In this document: piece after piece, positions 16,928 to 29,058 of the stretch
How positions within the stretch are numbered: the stretch's first letter is position 1
Layout: each line of letters opens with the position of its first letter
Source of the DNA: Mycobacteroides immunogenum
GTDB lineage: Bacteria; Actinomycetota; Actinomycetes; Mycobacteriales; Mycobacteriaceae
Assembly (NCBI RefSeq): GCF_001605725.1
Contig: NZ_CP011530.1
Coordinates: 124,001-188,000 of the forward strand
DNA length: 64,000 nt
Reading direction: 5' to 3'
Notes under the pieces: generated by a model
Seen by the model: only the letters and a program-made list of their open reading frames with translations
What the model was told of the DNA's origin: nothing
The model's database searches: none
Position numbers and translations under genes: made by a program

Positions 16928-16951
16928 GTGTGTACAGTAGCGGATGACCGA

Positions 16952-16971
16952 GTGTAGTCATTTGACTACAC
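16952..16971. promoter_or_regulatory. Perfect TetR-type operator palindrome
   Basis: GTGTAGTCATTTGACTACAC: nine-base arms around TT, midway between the divergent TetR and TauD genes. A further copy of GTGTAGTCA occurs at 16918-16926 over the TetR start codon. Symmetry and placement make it the likely TetR operator. Confidence 0.7.
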
Positions 16972-16998
16972 CGGATTATCGAACAGAAGGAACGGGTC

Positions 16999-17931
16999 AT
17001 GAGCAGTGATTTGCGTGTAGTGAAGCTGGGCGAGAACATCGGCGCCCGTATCGACGGAGTTCGCCTGGGCGATGTGGACGCCGAGACCGCGCGCGCCATC
17101 AACGAGGCGATGCTGGAACACAAGGTGATCTTCTTTCGGGGCCAGCATCACCTGGACGACGAGGCACAGTTCGCGTTCGCACGATGCATGGGCGTACCCA
17201 CCTCGCCGCATCCGACGCTGAAATTCGACGGCGAGCGCGTGATGCGGCTCGATTCCGAGGAAGGCGGCCGCGCCAACCAGTGGCACACCGATGTCACCTT
17301 CGTGGACAGGATTCCGAAGGCATCCATCCTGCGGGCCGTCGAGCTGCCGCCCTATGGCGGCACCACCACCTGGGCCTCCACGGTCGCCGCGTATCGGCAG
17401 TTGCCCGCGGCGTTGCAGGAGCTGGCGGACAAGCTGTGGGCCATGCACAACAACCAATTCGATTACGCTCAAGTCGATCCCGCCAAAGTTGCAGAGCTAC
17501 TGGCCAAGTCGGGCTCCGGTTCCAAGTACGTGCGTGAGTTCGGCGCCACTCATTTCGAGGCCCAGCACCCGGTGGTGCGAGTGCATCCCGAGACGGGTGA
17601 AAAGGCCCTGCTGCTGGGCAACTTCGTCAAGCGAATCCTGGACGTGAGCGGCAGCGAGTCGCAGGCGTTGTTCCGGATGTTCCAGGATCGGATCACCTGG
17701 CTGGAGAACACGATTCGGTGGAGCTGGGAACTGGGTGATGTCGCGATGTGGGACAACCGGGCCACCCAGCACTACGCCATCTCCGACTACGGCGATCAGC
17801 GTCGCCGCATGCACCGCGTCACGCTGGCGGGCGATGTCCCGGTGAGCGTCGACGGGGAAAGTAGCCGGGTGATCGCCGGGGACGCCAGCGACTATTCGGT
17901 GATCGACAACCCGAAGCGCCTGGTGGCCTGA
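16999..17931 (+). CDS. TauD/TfdA family Fe(II)/2-oxoglutarate dioxygenase
   Basis: A 310-residue non-haem iron enzyme. Iron ligands are His96 and Asp98 (QWHTDVTF) and the distal His258 ([10 protein letters not shown]), with the 2-oxoglutarate-binding arginine in the following RRRMHRV. Family members hydroxylate the carbon next to a sulfonate, sulfate ester or aryloxy group; [13 protein letters not shown] is typical of the alkylsulfatase/taurine branch. Such enzymes release sulfite or sulfate or degrade phenoxy compounds. No transporter or sulfur-assimilation gene is adjacent, so the substrate is open; control by the divergent TetR suggests induction by substrate, not by general sulfur starvation. 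Confidence 0.88.
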   Translation: MSSDLRVVKLGENIGARIDGVRLGDVDAETARAINEAMLEHKVIFFRGQHHLDDEAQFAFARCMGVPTSPHPTLKFDGERVMRLDSEEGGRANQWHTDVTFVDRIPKASILRAVELPPYGGTTTWASTVAAYRQLPAALQELADKLWAMHNNQFDYAQVDPAKVAELLAKSGSGSKYVREFGATHFEAQHPVVRVHPETGEKALLLGNFVKRILDVSGSESQALFRMFQDRITWLENTIRWSWELGDVAMWDNRATQHYAISDYGDQRRRMHRVTLAGDVPVSVDGESSRVIAGDASDYSVIDNPKRLVA

Positions 17932-17943
17932 GCGGGCAGCCCT

Positions 17944-18000
17944 CGAGTGGGAATCTCGCGAGGGAATCCAGCCGGTTTGCCTCGTGAGATTCCCACTCGG
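17944..18000. terminator. Imperfect long hairpin between convergent genes
   Basis: CGAGTGGGAATCTCGCGAGG (17944-17963) pairs with 17980-17999 with a single mismatch. It lies between the convergent dioxygenase and alkaline phosphatase stops, so it can terminate both. The arms are long and GC-rich with no U-tract. Confidence 0.6.
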
Positions 18001-18008
18001 CGCTCGGG

Positions 18009-19568
18009 TTAGGCCGGGCGTCTGCCCAGGAAGAATGCTGCCGCGGCACCCAGCGCGGCTGCCACTGCCGCGATGCCGCCGGCCACCCACCACGACGGGC
18101 CGTTGGAGGCGTCGGGGCTCTTGGGGCCGAGCAGTGCGCCCACGATGGTGTTGAAATTGTCGGTCTGATCGGTGAGGCCGGAGACATTCGCGGCACCCGG
18201 CCCGTATGCGGCGATGCGCACCTGGGTTCCGGTGTGAGTCTGCGACTCTCCTTCCGGCGCGGTGGGATACACGATTCGCATGGTGGCTCCGTCGGCGGTC
18301 TTCACCGCGACCGACAGGCTTGACGGGTTGTTGAAGTCCTCGGGAACGATGAGCGAGGAATGCCCGTGATCGGCGGTCACGATCACCAGGGTGTTGCGGT
18401 CCTGACGGGCGAAGTCCAGGGCGGCGGTGACGGCCTCGTCGAGGGCGATGGTCTCACCGATCTGGCCGCAGATGTTGGCCGCGTGATCCTGCTTGTCGAT
18501 CGAAGCGGACTCGACCTGCAGGAAGAAGCCCTTGTCCTTGCCCTTCTTGGAATTGACCAGTAGATCAATGGCTTTGGTGGTCATTGCGGCCAGTTGGGGT
18601 TGCTCCTTGGGCAGCTCGGGGTTTTGCCGGCAGGTGGTCGCGGGCAGCTTGCCGCCGTTGGGCACCGCGGCCGGTACCTTGTCCCACTGCACCGGCAGGT
18701 TGCCCTTGCCGAAGACCCCCAGTACGGGGTTGTCGAGGTTGTTCACCTTGTTCAGATCGCCTGCGGTGGTGGGTAACTGGTAGCCAGCGGCCTTGGCGAC
18801 CTCGAGGGACGTCTTGCCCTTGTGCTCGCCTGCGGTGATGGTCTCGTCGAAGTACTTGGCGCCGCCGCCCAGGCTGATATCGGCGCGGGTGTTCACCAGC
18901 TGCTCGGAGATGGATCCCCTGCCGCCGTTGTCGACGGCGTTGGTGGCGCATTTCGCGAGGGTCTCCTTGGGGCCCTTGCAGTCCCGATCGGTGACGTGCG
19001 CGGTGAGCACCGCCGGGGTGGCGTCCTGCAGTTCTGCGGTGGTGACATTGCCGGTCGCGAAGCCCTGCTTCTGCACGATCTCCAGGATCGTGTCGAGCGG
19101 CTTACCGTCCAGGCCGACGGAGATGGCGCCGTTGTAGGTCTTGGTGCCGGTGGCCCATCCGGTGCCGGAGGCCGCCGAGTCGGTCACGTAATCCGGCTTG
19201 CCCTTATCGGGCCCGTCCTTGGTCAGCGCGAACGTGGTGTATTCGCCAGTGATCGGCAGCGCGTCCAGTCCGGGCAATGTCCCGGCGGCGCCGTACTGGT
19301 AGTTGCGCGCCGAGGTGATCTCCGAGGTGCCCATGCCATCGCCGATCAGCAGGATGACGTTCTTGGCGTTCCGGCCACGTACCGAATCACGCAGATCTGC
19401 CGTCTTGTCACCGTCACGGCCGCCCTGGGTGCGGTTGGCACCGCCGGTCTTGGCGATCTCGTTCGTGGGCACCTCAGGTGAATCCGAAGGCGGCGCGGCG
19501 CCGGCTGCCGGGGCCAGGGCCAGGGTTAGCGCTGCGGACGCGGCCAGTGCCGTGCTGCGAAGGCTCAT
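18009..19568 (-). CDS. phoA: Alkaline phosphatase, exported and membrane anchored
   Basis: A 519-residue PhoA-type phosphomonoesterase. A signal peptide occupies about residues 1-25 (Ala-rich, ending AAGAAP). Core motifs are LLIGDGMGTSE (zinc/magnesium binding), the nucleophile in TDSAASGTGWATG (Ser131) and VTADHGHSS. The last about 30 residues form a transmembrane helix followed by RRPA, so the enzyme is held at the membrane with the catalytic domain outside, unlike E. coli PhoA. It should release phosphate from organic esters; no PhoP-type box was identified in the short upstream interval. GGAGG-like sequence was not checked further; the ATG matches the signal peptide. Confidence 0.9.
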   Translation of the reverse strand: MSLRSTALAASAALTLALAPAAGAAPPSDSPEVPTNEIAKTGGANRTQGGRDGDKTADLRDSVRGRNAKNVILLIGDGMGTSEITSARNYQYGAAGTLPGLDALPITGEYTTFALTKDGPDKGKPDYVTDSAASGTGWATGTKTYNGAISVGLDGKPLDTILEIVQKQGFATGNVTTAELQDATPAVLTAHVTDRDCKGPKETLAKCATNAVDNGGRGSISEQLVNTRADISLGGGAKYFDETITAGEHKGKTSLEVAKAAGYQLPTTAGDLNKVNNLDNPVLGVFGKGNLPVQWDKVPAAVPNGGKLPATTCRQNPELPKEQPQLAAMTTKAIDLLVNSKKGKDKGFFLQVESASIDKQDHAANICGQIGETIALDEAVTAALDFARQDRNTLVIVTADHGHSSLIVPEDFNNPSSLSVAVKTADGATMRIVYPTAPEGESQTHTGTQVRIAAYGPGAANVSGLTDQTDNFNTIVGALLGPKSPDASNGPSWWVAGGIAAVAAALGAAAAFFLGRRPA

Positions 19569-19635
19569 GCTGACAGCTTGCTGTGAATCGGCGTCCAGCT
19601 GCCAGCCTTACGGTGAACGCGGGGTGAACCGCCTG

Positions 19636-20775
19636 CTATCCGGCGGGCAGGTCCAGCACCAGGCGACCTTCGCCGCGCGAGACGCAGGTCAGGATCTGTC
19701 CCTCTTCTCGTTGCGACTCGGTGAGGATCTGATCGCGGTGATCTGCGTTGCCCGCCAGTACGTGCACCTTGCACGTGCCGCAGAAACCCTGCTGGCACGA
19801 GTAGGCCACGTGGGGCAGCCGTTCCTTGATGACATCTAGTGCGGTGCGGTCGGCGGGTACGTTCAGCACCGGTCCGCCCGGTCCCAGCTGCACCTCGAAC
19901 GGATGACCGTCCACCACGGGTGCCGCCGCGAAACGTTCGAAATGCAGTTCCACTGAAGGCATTTCGAGCAAGCGCCGCTGCAGCACCGCGAGCATCGGGG
20001 CGGGACCGCAGCAGTACACCGCGTCGTTCTCACCCACGTCGGGCAGCAGGTCGTCGGCCGTCGGCAGCCCGGACTGATCGTCAGTCCGGATGATCACCCG
20101 ATCACCAAAGCGCTTGAGTTCGTTGAGGAACGGAAGCGAATCCCGGTGCCGTCCGGTGTACACCATGGTCCACGGCTTACCCAGCTGTTCGGCGAAGGCG
20201 ATCATGGACAGGATGGGCGTGATGCCGATACCGCCGGCCACGAAATGCAGCTTGCGGGGTCCCGGCTGGGTCATGGCTAGCGGGAAGGCGTTGCGCGGTC
20301 CCAGGATCGACACCGTGGCGCCGATCTGCAGCGCGTCGTGTACCTCGATCGAGCCGCCACCGCCGTCGGGGATGCGGCGTACCGCGATGCGGTAGTGGTA
20401 CGGATCCGACACATCACCGCACAGCGAGTACTGCCGCATCCGTCCGGACGGCAGCAGCAGGTCCAGGTGTGCGCCCGGGTGCCATGGCGGCAGCCGCTCC
20501 CCGTCGGGCGACGCCAGCACTAGGCTTGCCACGTCCTGATCCTTGGCCTCGATCCAGCGGTCCTTGACCACCAGCTGCAGCGTCCGGTCGACGTGGTTCT
20601 CCGGTGGCTTCTTGAGAATCAGCAAGGCGCCGATGGCGCGGACCGCGACCGGGAACAGCGCGGTGCCCAGTGCGATCGTGGGTGAAACCGGCAGCGTGCC
20701 GTACAGCGTGGGCGGCAGTGAGGGCCGCTTGCGCTTGGGGGTGGACTGGGCCGTGCGGCGGAATCGGTCGAACAT
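19636..20775 (-). CDS. Ferredoxin-NAD(P) reductase with C-terminal [2Fe-2S] domain
   Basis: A 379-residue phthalate-dioxygenase-reductase/VanB type protein: N-terminal basic and hydrophobic leader (1-60), FMN/FAD domain (about 70-170, RQYSLCGD), NAD domain (180-290, FVAGGIGITPILSM) and a plant-type ferredoxin domain (295-379) with Cys in SCQQGFCGTC plus LTC. It passes electrons from NAD(P)H through flavin to a 2Fe-2S cluster and on to an oxygenase. The start codon overlaps by one base the stop of the PF10118 gene, so its natural partner is probably that diiron-like protein; it is also of the type that could serve KshA. Confidence 0.9.
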   Translation of the reverse strand: MFDRFRRTAQSTPKRKRPSLPPTLYGTLPVSPTIALGTALFPVAVRAIGALLILKKPPENHVDRTLQLVVKDRWIEAKDQDVASLVLASPDGERLPPWHPGAHLDLLLPSGRMRQYSLCGDVSDPYHYRIAVRRIPDGGGGSIEVHDALQIGATVSILGPRNAFPLAMTQPGPRKLHFVAGGIGITPILSMIAFAEQLGKPWTMVYTGRHRDSLPFLNELKRFGDRVIIRTDDQSGLPTADDLLPDVGENDAVYCCGPAPMLAVLQRRLLEMPSVELHFERFAAAPVVDGHPFEVQLGPGGPVLNVPADRTALDVIKERLPHVAYSCQQGFCGTCKVHVLAGNADHRDQILTESQREEGQILTCVSRGEGRLVLDLPAG

Positions 20776-21692
20776 CAGTAGCCGGCCGCAGCCTTGGCGG
20801 CGGGCGACGTACTCAGGTATGCCACCGCCTGCGCCGTGCTGCCCACCTGGTCGGGTGAGAAGCCCGGGCGCATGAACTCAAGAGCCGATTTACCCAGCTC
20901 GCGCCAGCGCAGGAAAGCGCCCCGCTTCATGGCCTTGTTCATCTGCCGCAGCACGCCGAACACGCCGTAGTTGGGCAACGACGGGTCCTGGCGCACCAAG
21001 AACTTGGTGTAGCGCAGCATCACACCGACCAGCAACACGGTGGCCAGTACGAAGGTGAGCATCATGTGTCCGCGCCGGATCTGGAAGTACCGGGCGACGT
21101 CGTACGCGACGCTGCGGTGCTCCACTTCCTCGGCACCGTGCCAGCGGAACAGGTCCACCATCTCCGGATCGGCGTTGAACTTCTCGAAGGGGTGGTTCAG
21201 TACCCAGTCGCCCAGCACAGCGGTGAAGTGTTCGATACCGGCGATGAGGGCCAGCTTCTCCACCATGACGCGGTAGCGCAGCTTCTCACTGCGCAGCTCG
21301 TTGGTGCGTTCCAGCATGTGGGTGATGTATTCGATCTGGGTCAGCGCCGGCCGTACATCCAGGCCGTTCTTTTCCAGGAAGTCGCCGAGGACCTTGTGGT
21401 GCGTCTCGGCGTGCACGGCTTCCTGGCCCATGAATCCGATCATGGCCTCGCGGATCTTGTCGTCCTTCACGTAGGGCAACGCGCGGGTGAAGGTATCGAC
21501 GAACGCCCGCTCGCCCTCCGGGAGAAGGAGATTGAAGGCCGAGATGAAGTGCGACACGATGGGCTCGTTCGGAATCCAGTGCAGCGGGGTGTGGCTGGTG
21601 TCGAACTGGACATTGCGCGGCCGCAGCACGACCTCGCCCGGCTCGGTGGGTACGACCTGCAGGCCCGTGGTGTCAGTTGTGTTGCGCGCCAT
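20775..21692 (-). CDS. PF10118 (putative metal-dependent hydrolase) ferritin-like membrane protein
   Basis: A 305-residue protein of the family usually labelled metal-dependent hydrolase. Repeated Glu/His motifs GQEAVHAETHH and WHGAEEVEHRSVAYD form a ferritin-like diiron pattern, and a hydrophobic helix near residue 225 (MLTFVLATVLLVGVM) suggests membrane association. The frame is open further upstream to 22307, but that part lies over the SDR gene; ATG 21692 follows AAGGAGATC and begins the domain. The companion reductase and SDR suggest it is an oxygenase or desaturase-like enzyme working on a lipid or steroid, not a hydrolase. This is inference from context. Confidence 0.82.
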   Translation of the reverse strand: MARNTTDTTGLQVVPTEPGEVVLRPRNVQFDTSHTPLHWIPNEPIVSHFISAFNLLLPEGERAFVDTFTRALPYVKDDKIREAMIGFMGQEAVHAETHHKVLGDFLEKNGLDVRPALTQIEYITHMLERTNELRSEKLRYRVMVEKLALIAGIEHFTAVLGDWVLNHPFEKFNADPEMVDLFRWHGAEEVEHRSVAYDVARYFQIRRGHMMLTFVLATVLLVGVMLRYTKFLVRQDPSLPNYGVFGVLRQMNKAMKRGAFLRWRELGKSALEFMRPGFSPDQVGSTAQAVAYLSTSPAAKAAAGY

Positions 21693-21712
21693 GATGTCTG
21701 ATCTCCTTCTCG

Positions 21713-22546
21713 CTACCGACTGATCTTGTCGCTGAGGCCCCAAAAGAACCGATTCAGCGCCGGGGCCAGGCGGCTGAAGTGGTACTGCACATGCGCCTCC
21801 GGGGTGACGGGCACGACTGACTTGCCCTTGGCGACGGCGTTGACGATCTCCTTGGCCACCTTCTCCGGGCCGTATCCGCGCTTGGCGTACAGGCCCGCCC
21901 CCTGCTGCTGGCGCTTGGCCTCTGCCTCCGGTGACAGACCCGAGAACTGGGTAGTGCGAATGATGTTCGTGTTGACGATGCCCGGACAGATGGTGCTGAC
22001 CTTCACCTTGTCGCGCGCGAGCTCGCCGCGCAGCACGTCGGAGAACATGAACACGGCTGCCTTGCTGGTGGCGTAGGCGCCCATCTCGGGGATCGGTGTG
22101 TACGCGGCGGCGCTGGAGATGTTGACGATGTGACCGCTCTTGCGCTCGGCCATCCGCGGCCCGAAGGCGCGGCAGCCGTGGACGACGCCGCCCAGGTTGA
22201 TGTTGAGCACCCGCTGGAAGTCGGCGGAGGGAGTGTCGAAGAACCGCCCGCCCTGTCCGATGCCGGCGTTGTTGATCAGGACGTCGGGCACACCATGCTG
22301 GGCGCACACATCGTCGGCGAACGCGGATACCGCCGTCTCGTCGGAAACATCCAGGGCATAGGGGTACGCGGATCCGCCGAGCTTCTCGATGAGCCCTACC
22401 GTTTCGTTGGCGGTATCGAGATTGATATCGGCGACGACGACGCGAGAGCCCTGGCGCGCGAAGGCCAGCGAGGTCTCGCGGCCGATACCGCTACCGCCGC
22501 CGGTCACCACCACCAGACTGTTGCGTTGGGCACTGCCGGATGTCAT
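21713..22546 (-). CDS. SDR family oxidoreductase (classical)
   Basis: A 277-residue NAD(P)-dependent dehydrogenase: VVTGGGSGIG at about 13-22, NNAG, catalytic Ser in NISSAAAY and YATSK. It lacks the mycofactocin-type insertion seen in the other three SDRs of this window. It is first of an operon with the PF10118 protein (20-base gap) and the ferredoxin reductase, and lies divergent to gltB across a 469-base gap. The C-terminal FFWGLSDKI region with basic residues resembles lipid-acting mycobacterial SDRs. Substrate unknown, likely a hydrophobic alcohol or ketone. Confidence 0.87.
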   Translation of the reverse strand: MTSGSAQRNSLVVVTGGGSGIGRETSLAFARQGSRVVVADINLDTANETVGLIEKLGGSAYPYALDVSDETAVSAFADDVCAQHGVPDVLINNAGIGQGGRFFDTPSADFQRVLNINLGGVVHGCRAFGPRMAERKSGHIVNISSAAAYTPIPEMGAYATSKAAVFMFSDVLRGELARDKVKVSTICPGIVNTNIIRTTQFSGLSPEAEAKRQQQGAGLYAKRGYGPEKVAKEIVNAVAKGKSVVPVTPEAHVQYHFSRLAPALNRFFWGLSDKISR

Positions 22547-23015
22547 GCATCCTCCGAATCCTGCGCACCGCTGCGCTTACGTGATGAAGGAGATTGTAAA
22601 ACACCGCGAGCACGCGAAAAAAGACGTGACGTCCAATACGGGATTCACCGGTATTCCCCGAGGAAACATGCGTTGACCTTGCTATGAAGAACGCATTGAG
22701 AACACGACGCCATCAGGTGTCGCGCCATCTAACCACCCGAGTTGGCGTGCGACGGGGTTCCTGACATATCGTTTTGATTACTTGTCGCGTCGGGGCACGA
22801 GATCCGCTGGTCAACGGTGTCCGGTGGGTGCCTCATCGTCACCGCGAGCGCAACCCAGCAGACGGGCGAGAAGGACGCTACGGACAAGGGCCAACGGGCC
22901 AGCCCCGGGGTAGAGCATCACCCCGTGCCGGTCTGTGAGGCACCTTCGAGGAGGGCATAGACGGGTGCATACAGCCGATGCACCTGAGCAGGCCCCGGAG
23001 ACGAGACGAGCAGCC
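22547..23015. other. Divergent promoter region upstream of gltB and the SDR operon
   Basis: These 469 bases lack a convincing gene on either strand. The first 150 bases are AT-richer (GTAAAACACCGCG, GAAAAAAGACG, TTGACCTTGCTATGAAG), fitting promoters; the right-hand 250 bases are probably the gltB 5' leader. An open frame of 68 codons on the minus strand (22811-23017) has no ribosome site and overlaps gltB. No clear riboswitch fold was recognised. Confidence 0.4.
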
Positions 23016-26000
23016 ATGCCACACCCCGCGACCGGGCTCTACAACCCGGCATACGAGCACGATTCGTGCGGTGTCGCCATGGTCGTGGATATGCACGGCC
23101 GGCGCAGCCGCGACATCGTGGACAAGGCAATCACCGCACTGCTGAACCTGGAGCACCGTGGTGCGGCGGGAGCCGAGCCGAACAGCGGTGACGGCGCCGG
23201 AATCATGCTGCAGATCCCGGACAAGTTCTTCCGTGCCGTCGTGGACTTCGAGTTGCCCGCCGAGGGCAGCTACGCCTCCGGTATCGCCTTCCTGCCGCAG
23301 GGGTCCAAGGACGCCGCCGCCGCGAGCGAGGCCGTCGAGAAGATCGTCGAGGCAGAGGGTTTGACGGTCCTGGGCTGGCGTGAGGTTCCGCACGACGACT
23401 CCTCGCTGGGCGCGCTCGCCCGCGACGCCATGCCCACCTTCCGGCAGCTGTTCATCTCCGGCGCCTCCGGCATCGAGCTGGAGCGGCGCGTCTACGTGGT
23501 GCGCAAGCGCATCGAGCACGAGCTGGGCAACCAGGGATCCGGCCGGGGCAGCCTCGGCGAGGAAACCGTCTACTTCCCAAGCCTTTCCGGCCGCACCTTC
23601 GTCTACAAGGGCATGCTGACTACCCCGCAGCTGCGGGCGTTCTATCTGGATCTGCAGGACGAGCGGGTTGAGAGCGCGCTGGGCATCGTGCACTCGCGCT
23701 TCTCCACCAACACCTTCCCGTCCTGGCCGCTGGCCCACCCCTACCGCCGGGTGGCGCACAACGGTGAGATCAACACCGTCGCAGGCAATGAGAATTGGAT
23801 GCGGGCCCGCGAGGCGCTCATCAAGACCGATGTCTTCGGTGAGCCCGGCCAGATCGAGAAGATCTTCCCGATCTGTACGCGCGGTGCCTCGGACACGGCG
23901 CGGTTCGACGAGGCACTGGAACTGCTGCACCTGGGTGGCCGCCCCTTGCACCACGCGGTGCTGATGATGATTCCCGAGGCCTGGGAACGGCACGAGTCCA
24001 TGGACCCGGAGCGCCGCGCCTTCTACGAGTACCACTCCTCCCTCATGGAGCCCTGGGATGGGCCGGCCTCGGTGTGCTTCACCGACGGCACCATCGTGGG
24101 CGCGGTGCTCGACCGCAACGGTCTACGGCCGTCGCGTGTTTGGGTGACCAACGACGGACTTGTCGTGATGGCCTCCGAAGCCGGCGTGCTGGACCTGGAT
24201 CCGTCCACCGTCGTGCAGCGCACCCGGCTGCAGCCCGGCCGCATGTTCCTGGTGGATACCACCCAGGGGCGCATCGTCTCCGATGAAGAGGTCAAGGCAG
24301 AGCTGGCCGCGGCCGAGCCGTACCAGCAGTGGCTCGACGAGGGTCTGGTGCGCCTTGAGCAGCTGCCGGACCGTCCGCACCAGCACATGCCGCACGACCG
24401 GATTGTGTTGCGTCAGCAGGTATTCGGTTACACCTACGAGGAGATCAACCTGCTGGTGGCGCCGATGGCCCGCACCGGCGCCGAGGCCCTCGGATCGATG
24501 GGCACCGACACCCCGATCGCGGTGCTGTCCAACCGTTCCCGGATGCTCTTCGACTACTTCCAGCAGCTTTTCGCCCAGGTGACCAATCCCCCGCTGGACG
24601 CCATTCGCGAAGAGGTCGTGACCAGCCTGGGCGGTGTGATCGGCCCCGAGGGTGACCTGTTGCACCCGACCGCCGAGTCGTGCCACCAGATCCTGTTGCC
24701 GCAGCCGGTGTTGCACAACGACGAGCTGGACAAGCTGATTCACCTCGATCCCGCCGATGAGGTCAAGGGCCGCCGGCATGGCTTCTCGAGCCGGGTGGTG
24801 CGCTGCCTGTACCCGGTCGCCGAGGGCGGCGCCGGACTGCGCACCGCGCTCGAATCGGTGCGCGCCGAGGTCTCCGCAGCCATCGCCGATGGCGCCCAGG
24901 TGATCATCCTGTCGGATCGTGAGTCCGATGATCAGATGGCGCCCATCCCGTCGCTGCTGGCGGTTGCGTCGGTGCACCATCACCTGGTGCGCGAACGCTC
25001 GCGCACCAAGGTCGGCTTGGTGGTCGAAGCCGGTGACGCCCGCGAGGTGCACCACGTCGCGGCGCTGGTCGGTTTCGGTGCCGCCGCGGTCAACCCGTAC
25101 ATGGCGTTCGAGTCCATCGAGGACCTCATCGACCGCGGCGTGATCTCGGGTGTGGAGCGCGACAAGGCGATCCGCAACTACATCAAGGCAGCCGGCAAGG
25201 GCGTGCTCAAGGTGATGTCCAAGATGGGCATCTCGACGCTGGCCTCCTACACCGGTGCCCAGCTGTTCCAGGCCATCGGTCTCTCGCAGGAGCTGCTCGA
25301 CGAGTACTTCACCGGACTGGCCTGCCCCACCGGCGGTATCGGTCTTGACGAGATCGCGGCCGATGTCGCCTCGCGTCACCACCTGGCATTCCTGGAACGC
25401 CCCGAGGAGTGGGCACACCGCGAGCTCGAGGTCGGCGGCGAGTACCAGTGGCGGCGTGAGGGTGAGTACCACCTGTTCAACCCGGACACCGTTTTCAAGC
25501 TGCAGCACTCCACCCGCACCGGCCAGTACTCGGTGTTCAAGGAGTACACCCAGCTGGTCGATGACCAGAGCGAGCGGATGGCGTCGCTGCGCGGCCTGCT
25601 GAAGTTCAAGGCCGGGATTCGTCCCCCTGTTCCCCTGGACGAGGTGGAGCCCGCCAGCGAGATCGTGAAGCGCTTCTCGACCGGTGCCATGAGCTTCGGC
25701 TCGATCTCGGCCGAGGCGCACGAGACGCTGGCGATCGCGATGAACCGCCTGGGCGGCCGGTCGAACTCCGGTGAGGGCGGCGAGGATCCGCGCCGGTTCA
25801 TCCCGGACGAGAACGGCGACTGGCGCCGCAGTGCCATCAAGCAGGTGGCCTCCGGCCGCTTCGGTGTCACCTCGCACTACCTGAGCAACTGCACCGACAT
25901 CCAGATCAAGATGGCGCAGGGCGCCAAGCCCGGCGAGGGTGGCCAGCTGCCCGCGCACAAGGTGTATCCGTGGGTGGCCGAGGTGCGCCACTCCACGCCC

Positions 26001-27591
26001 GGTGTGGGTCTGATCTCCCCGCCGCCGCACCACGACATCTACTCGATCGAGGATCTGGCGCAGCTGATCCACGACCTGAAGAACTCCAACCCGCAGGCGC
26101 GTATCCACGTGAAGCTGGTGTCGGAGAACGGTGTCGGCACGGTGGCCACGGGTGTCTCGAAGGCGCACGCCGACGTGGTGCTCATCTCCGGGCACGACGG
26201 CGGAACCGGTGCCACCCCGTTGACTTCCATGAAGCACGCCGGTGCGCCGTGGGAATTGGGTCTGGCCGAGACGCAGCAGACGCTGCTGCTCAACGGCTTG
26301 CGGGATCGCATCGTCGTGCAGGTGGACGGCCAGCTCAAGACCGGCCGCGACGTGATGATCGCAATGCTGCTGGGCGGCGAGGAGTTCGGTTTCGCGACCG
26401 CCCCACTGGTGGTCTCGGGCTGCATCATGATGCGCGTATGCCACCTGGACACCTGCCCGGTGGGCGTGGCCACCCAGAATCCGGTGCTGCGCCAGCGCTT
26501 CAACGGCAAGCCGGAGTTCGTGGAGAACTTCTTCCTGTTCATCGCCGAAGAGGTGCGCGAGCTCATGGCCGAGCTCGGCTTCCGTACCGTGAACGAGGCA
26601 GTCGGACAGGTCGGCGCGCTGGACACCGAGAAGGCGATCGCGCACTGGAAGGCCAGCAAGATCGACCTGACTCCGGTGCTGACCGAGCCCGAGTCGGCGT
26701 TCATGAACCAGGACCTGTACTGCAGCGGTTCGCAGGACCACGGCCTGGAGAAGGCGCTGGATCAGCAGCTCATCGTGATGAGCCGCGAGGCATTGGATCA
26801 CGGCACCCCGGTGAAGTTCGAGACGCTGATCACCAACGTCAACCGGACCGTCGGCACCATGCTCGGTCACGAGGTGACCAAGGCCTATGGCGGCGAAGGT
26901 CTCCCGGACGACACCATCGACATCACGTTCACCGGCTCGGCCGGGAACAGCTTCGGTGCGTTCGTGCCGCGCGGTATCACCTTGCGGCTGTTCGGCGACG
27001 CCAACGACTACGTGGGCAAGGGCCTGTCCGGCGGGCACATCGCGGTGCGCCCGTCCCGCGAGGCACCGGAAGGCTTCGAGGCCGAGAAGAACATCATCGG
27101 CGGCAACGTCATCCTGTTCGGAGCCACCAGCGGTGAGGCATTCCTCAACGGTGTGGTCGGTGAGCGGTTCGCCGTGCGTAACTCCGGGGCATCCGCCGTC
27201 GTCGAAGGAGTCGGCGATCACGGTTGCGAGTACATGACCGGTGGCACCGTGGTGGTGCTCGGCCCCACGGGCCGTAACTTCGCGGCGGGTATGTCGGGCG
27301 GCGTGGCCTACGTCTACGACCCCGACAAGAACCTGGTGGACAACCTCAACGACGAGATGGTCGATGTGGACGCGCTGGACCCTGACGATGAGCAGGTACT
27401 GCGCAGCCTCATCGAAAAGCATGTGGCGGCGACCGACTCTGCTGTCGGACAACGCATTCTGGCCGACTGGAGCGGCCAAAGCGACTCCTTCGTCAAGGTG
27501 ATGCCTCGCGACTACCGTCGCGTGCTGGAGGCCATCGCCGACGCGGAGCTGACCGGAGGCGATGTGAACGAAGCGATCATGGCGGCCGCTC

Positions 27592-27599
<8 letters not shown>
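23016..27599 (+). CDS. gltB: Glutamate synthase (NADPH) large subunit
   Basis: A 1527-residue enzyme that, with GltD, makes two glutamates from glutamine and 2-oxoglutarate. Domains in order: class II glutaminase with the catalytic Cys18 exposed after removal of a short propeptide ([10 protein letters not shown]), central domain, FMN-binding synthase domain with the [3Fe-4S] cysteines in CHLDTCPVG, and a C-terminal GXGXG beta-helix domain. ATG 23016 is chosen because it places Cys18 at the end of a typical propeptide; the frame is open 81 bases further upstream. The stop overlaps the gltD start. It is orthologous in context to M. tuberculosis Rv3859c. Confidence 0.96.

Positions 27600-29058
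<1,459 letters not shown>

Noticed and set aside
20775..22307. 510-codon frame suggesting an SDR-like fusion to the PF10118 protein
   Set aside because: The first 205 codons are out of frame over the SDR gene and look like a shadow (RR/HQ-rich). The PF10118 start at 21692 has its own ribosome site.
22878..24035. Antisense 385-codon frame over the gltB 5' end
   Set aside because: No ribosome site or family-like sequence; explained by codon bias of gltB.
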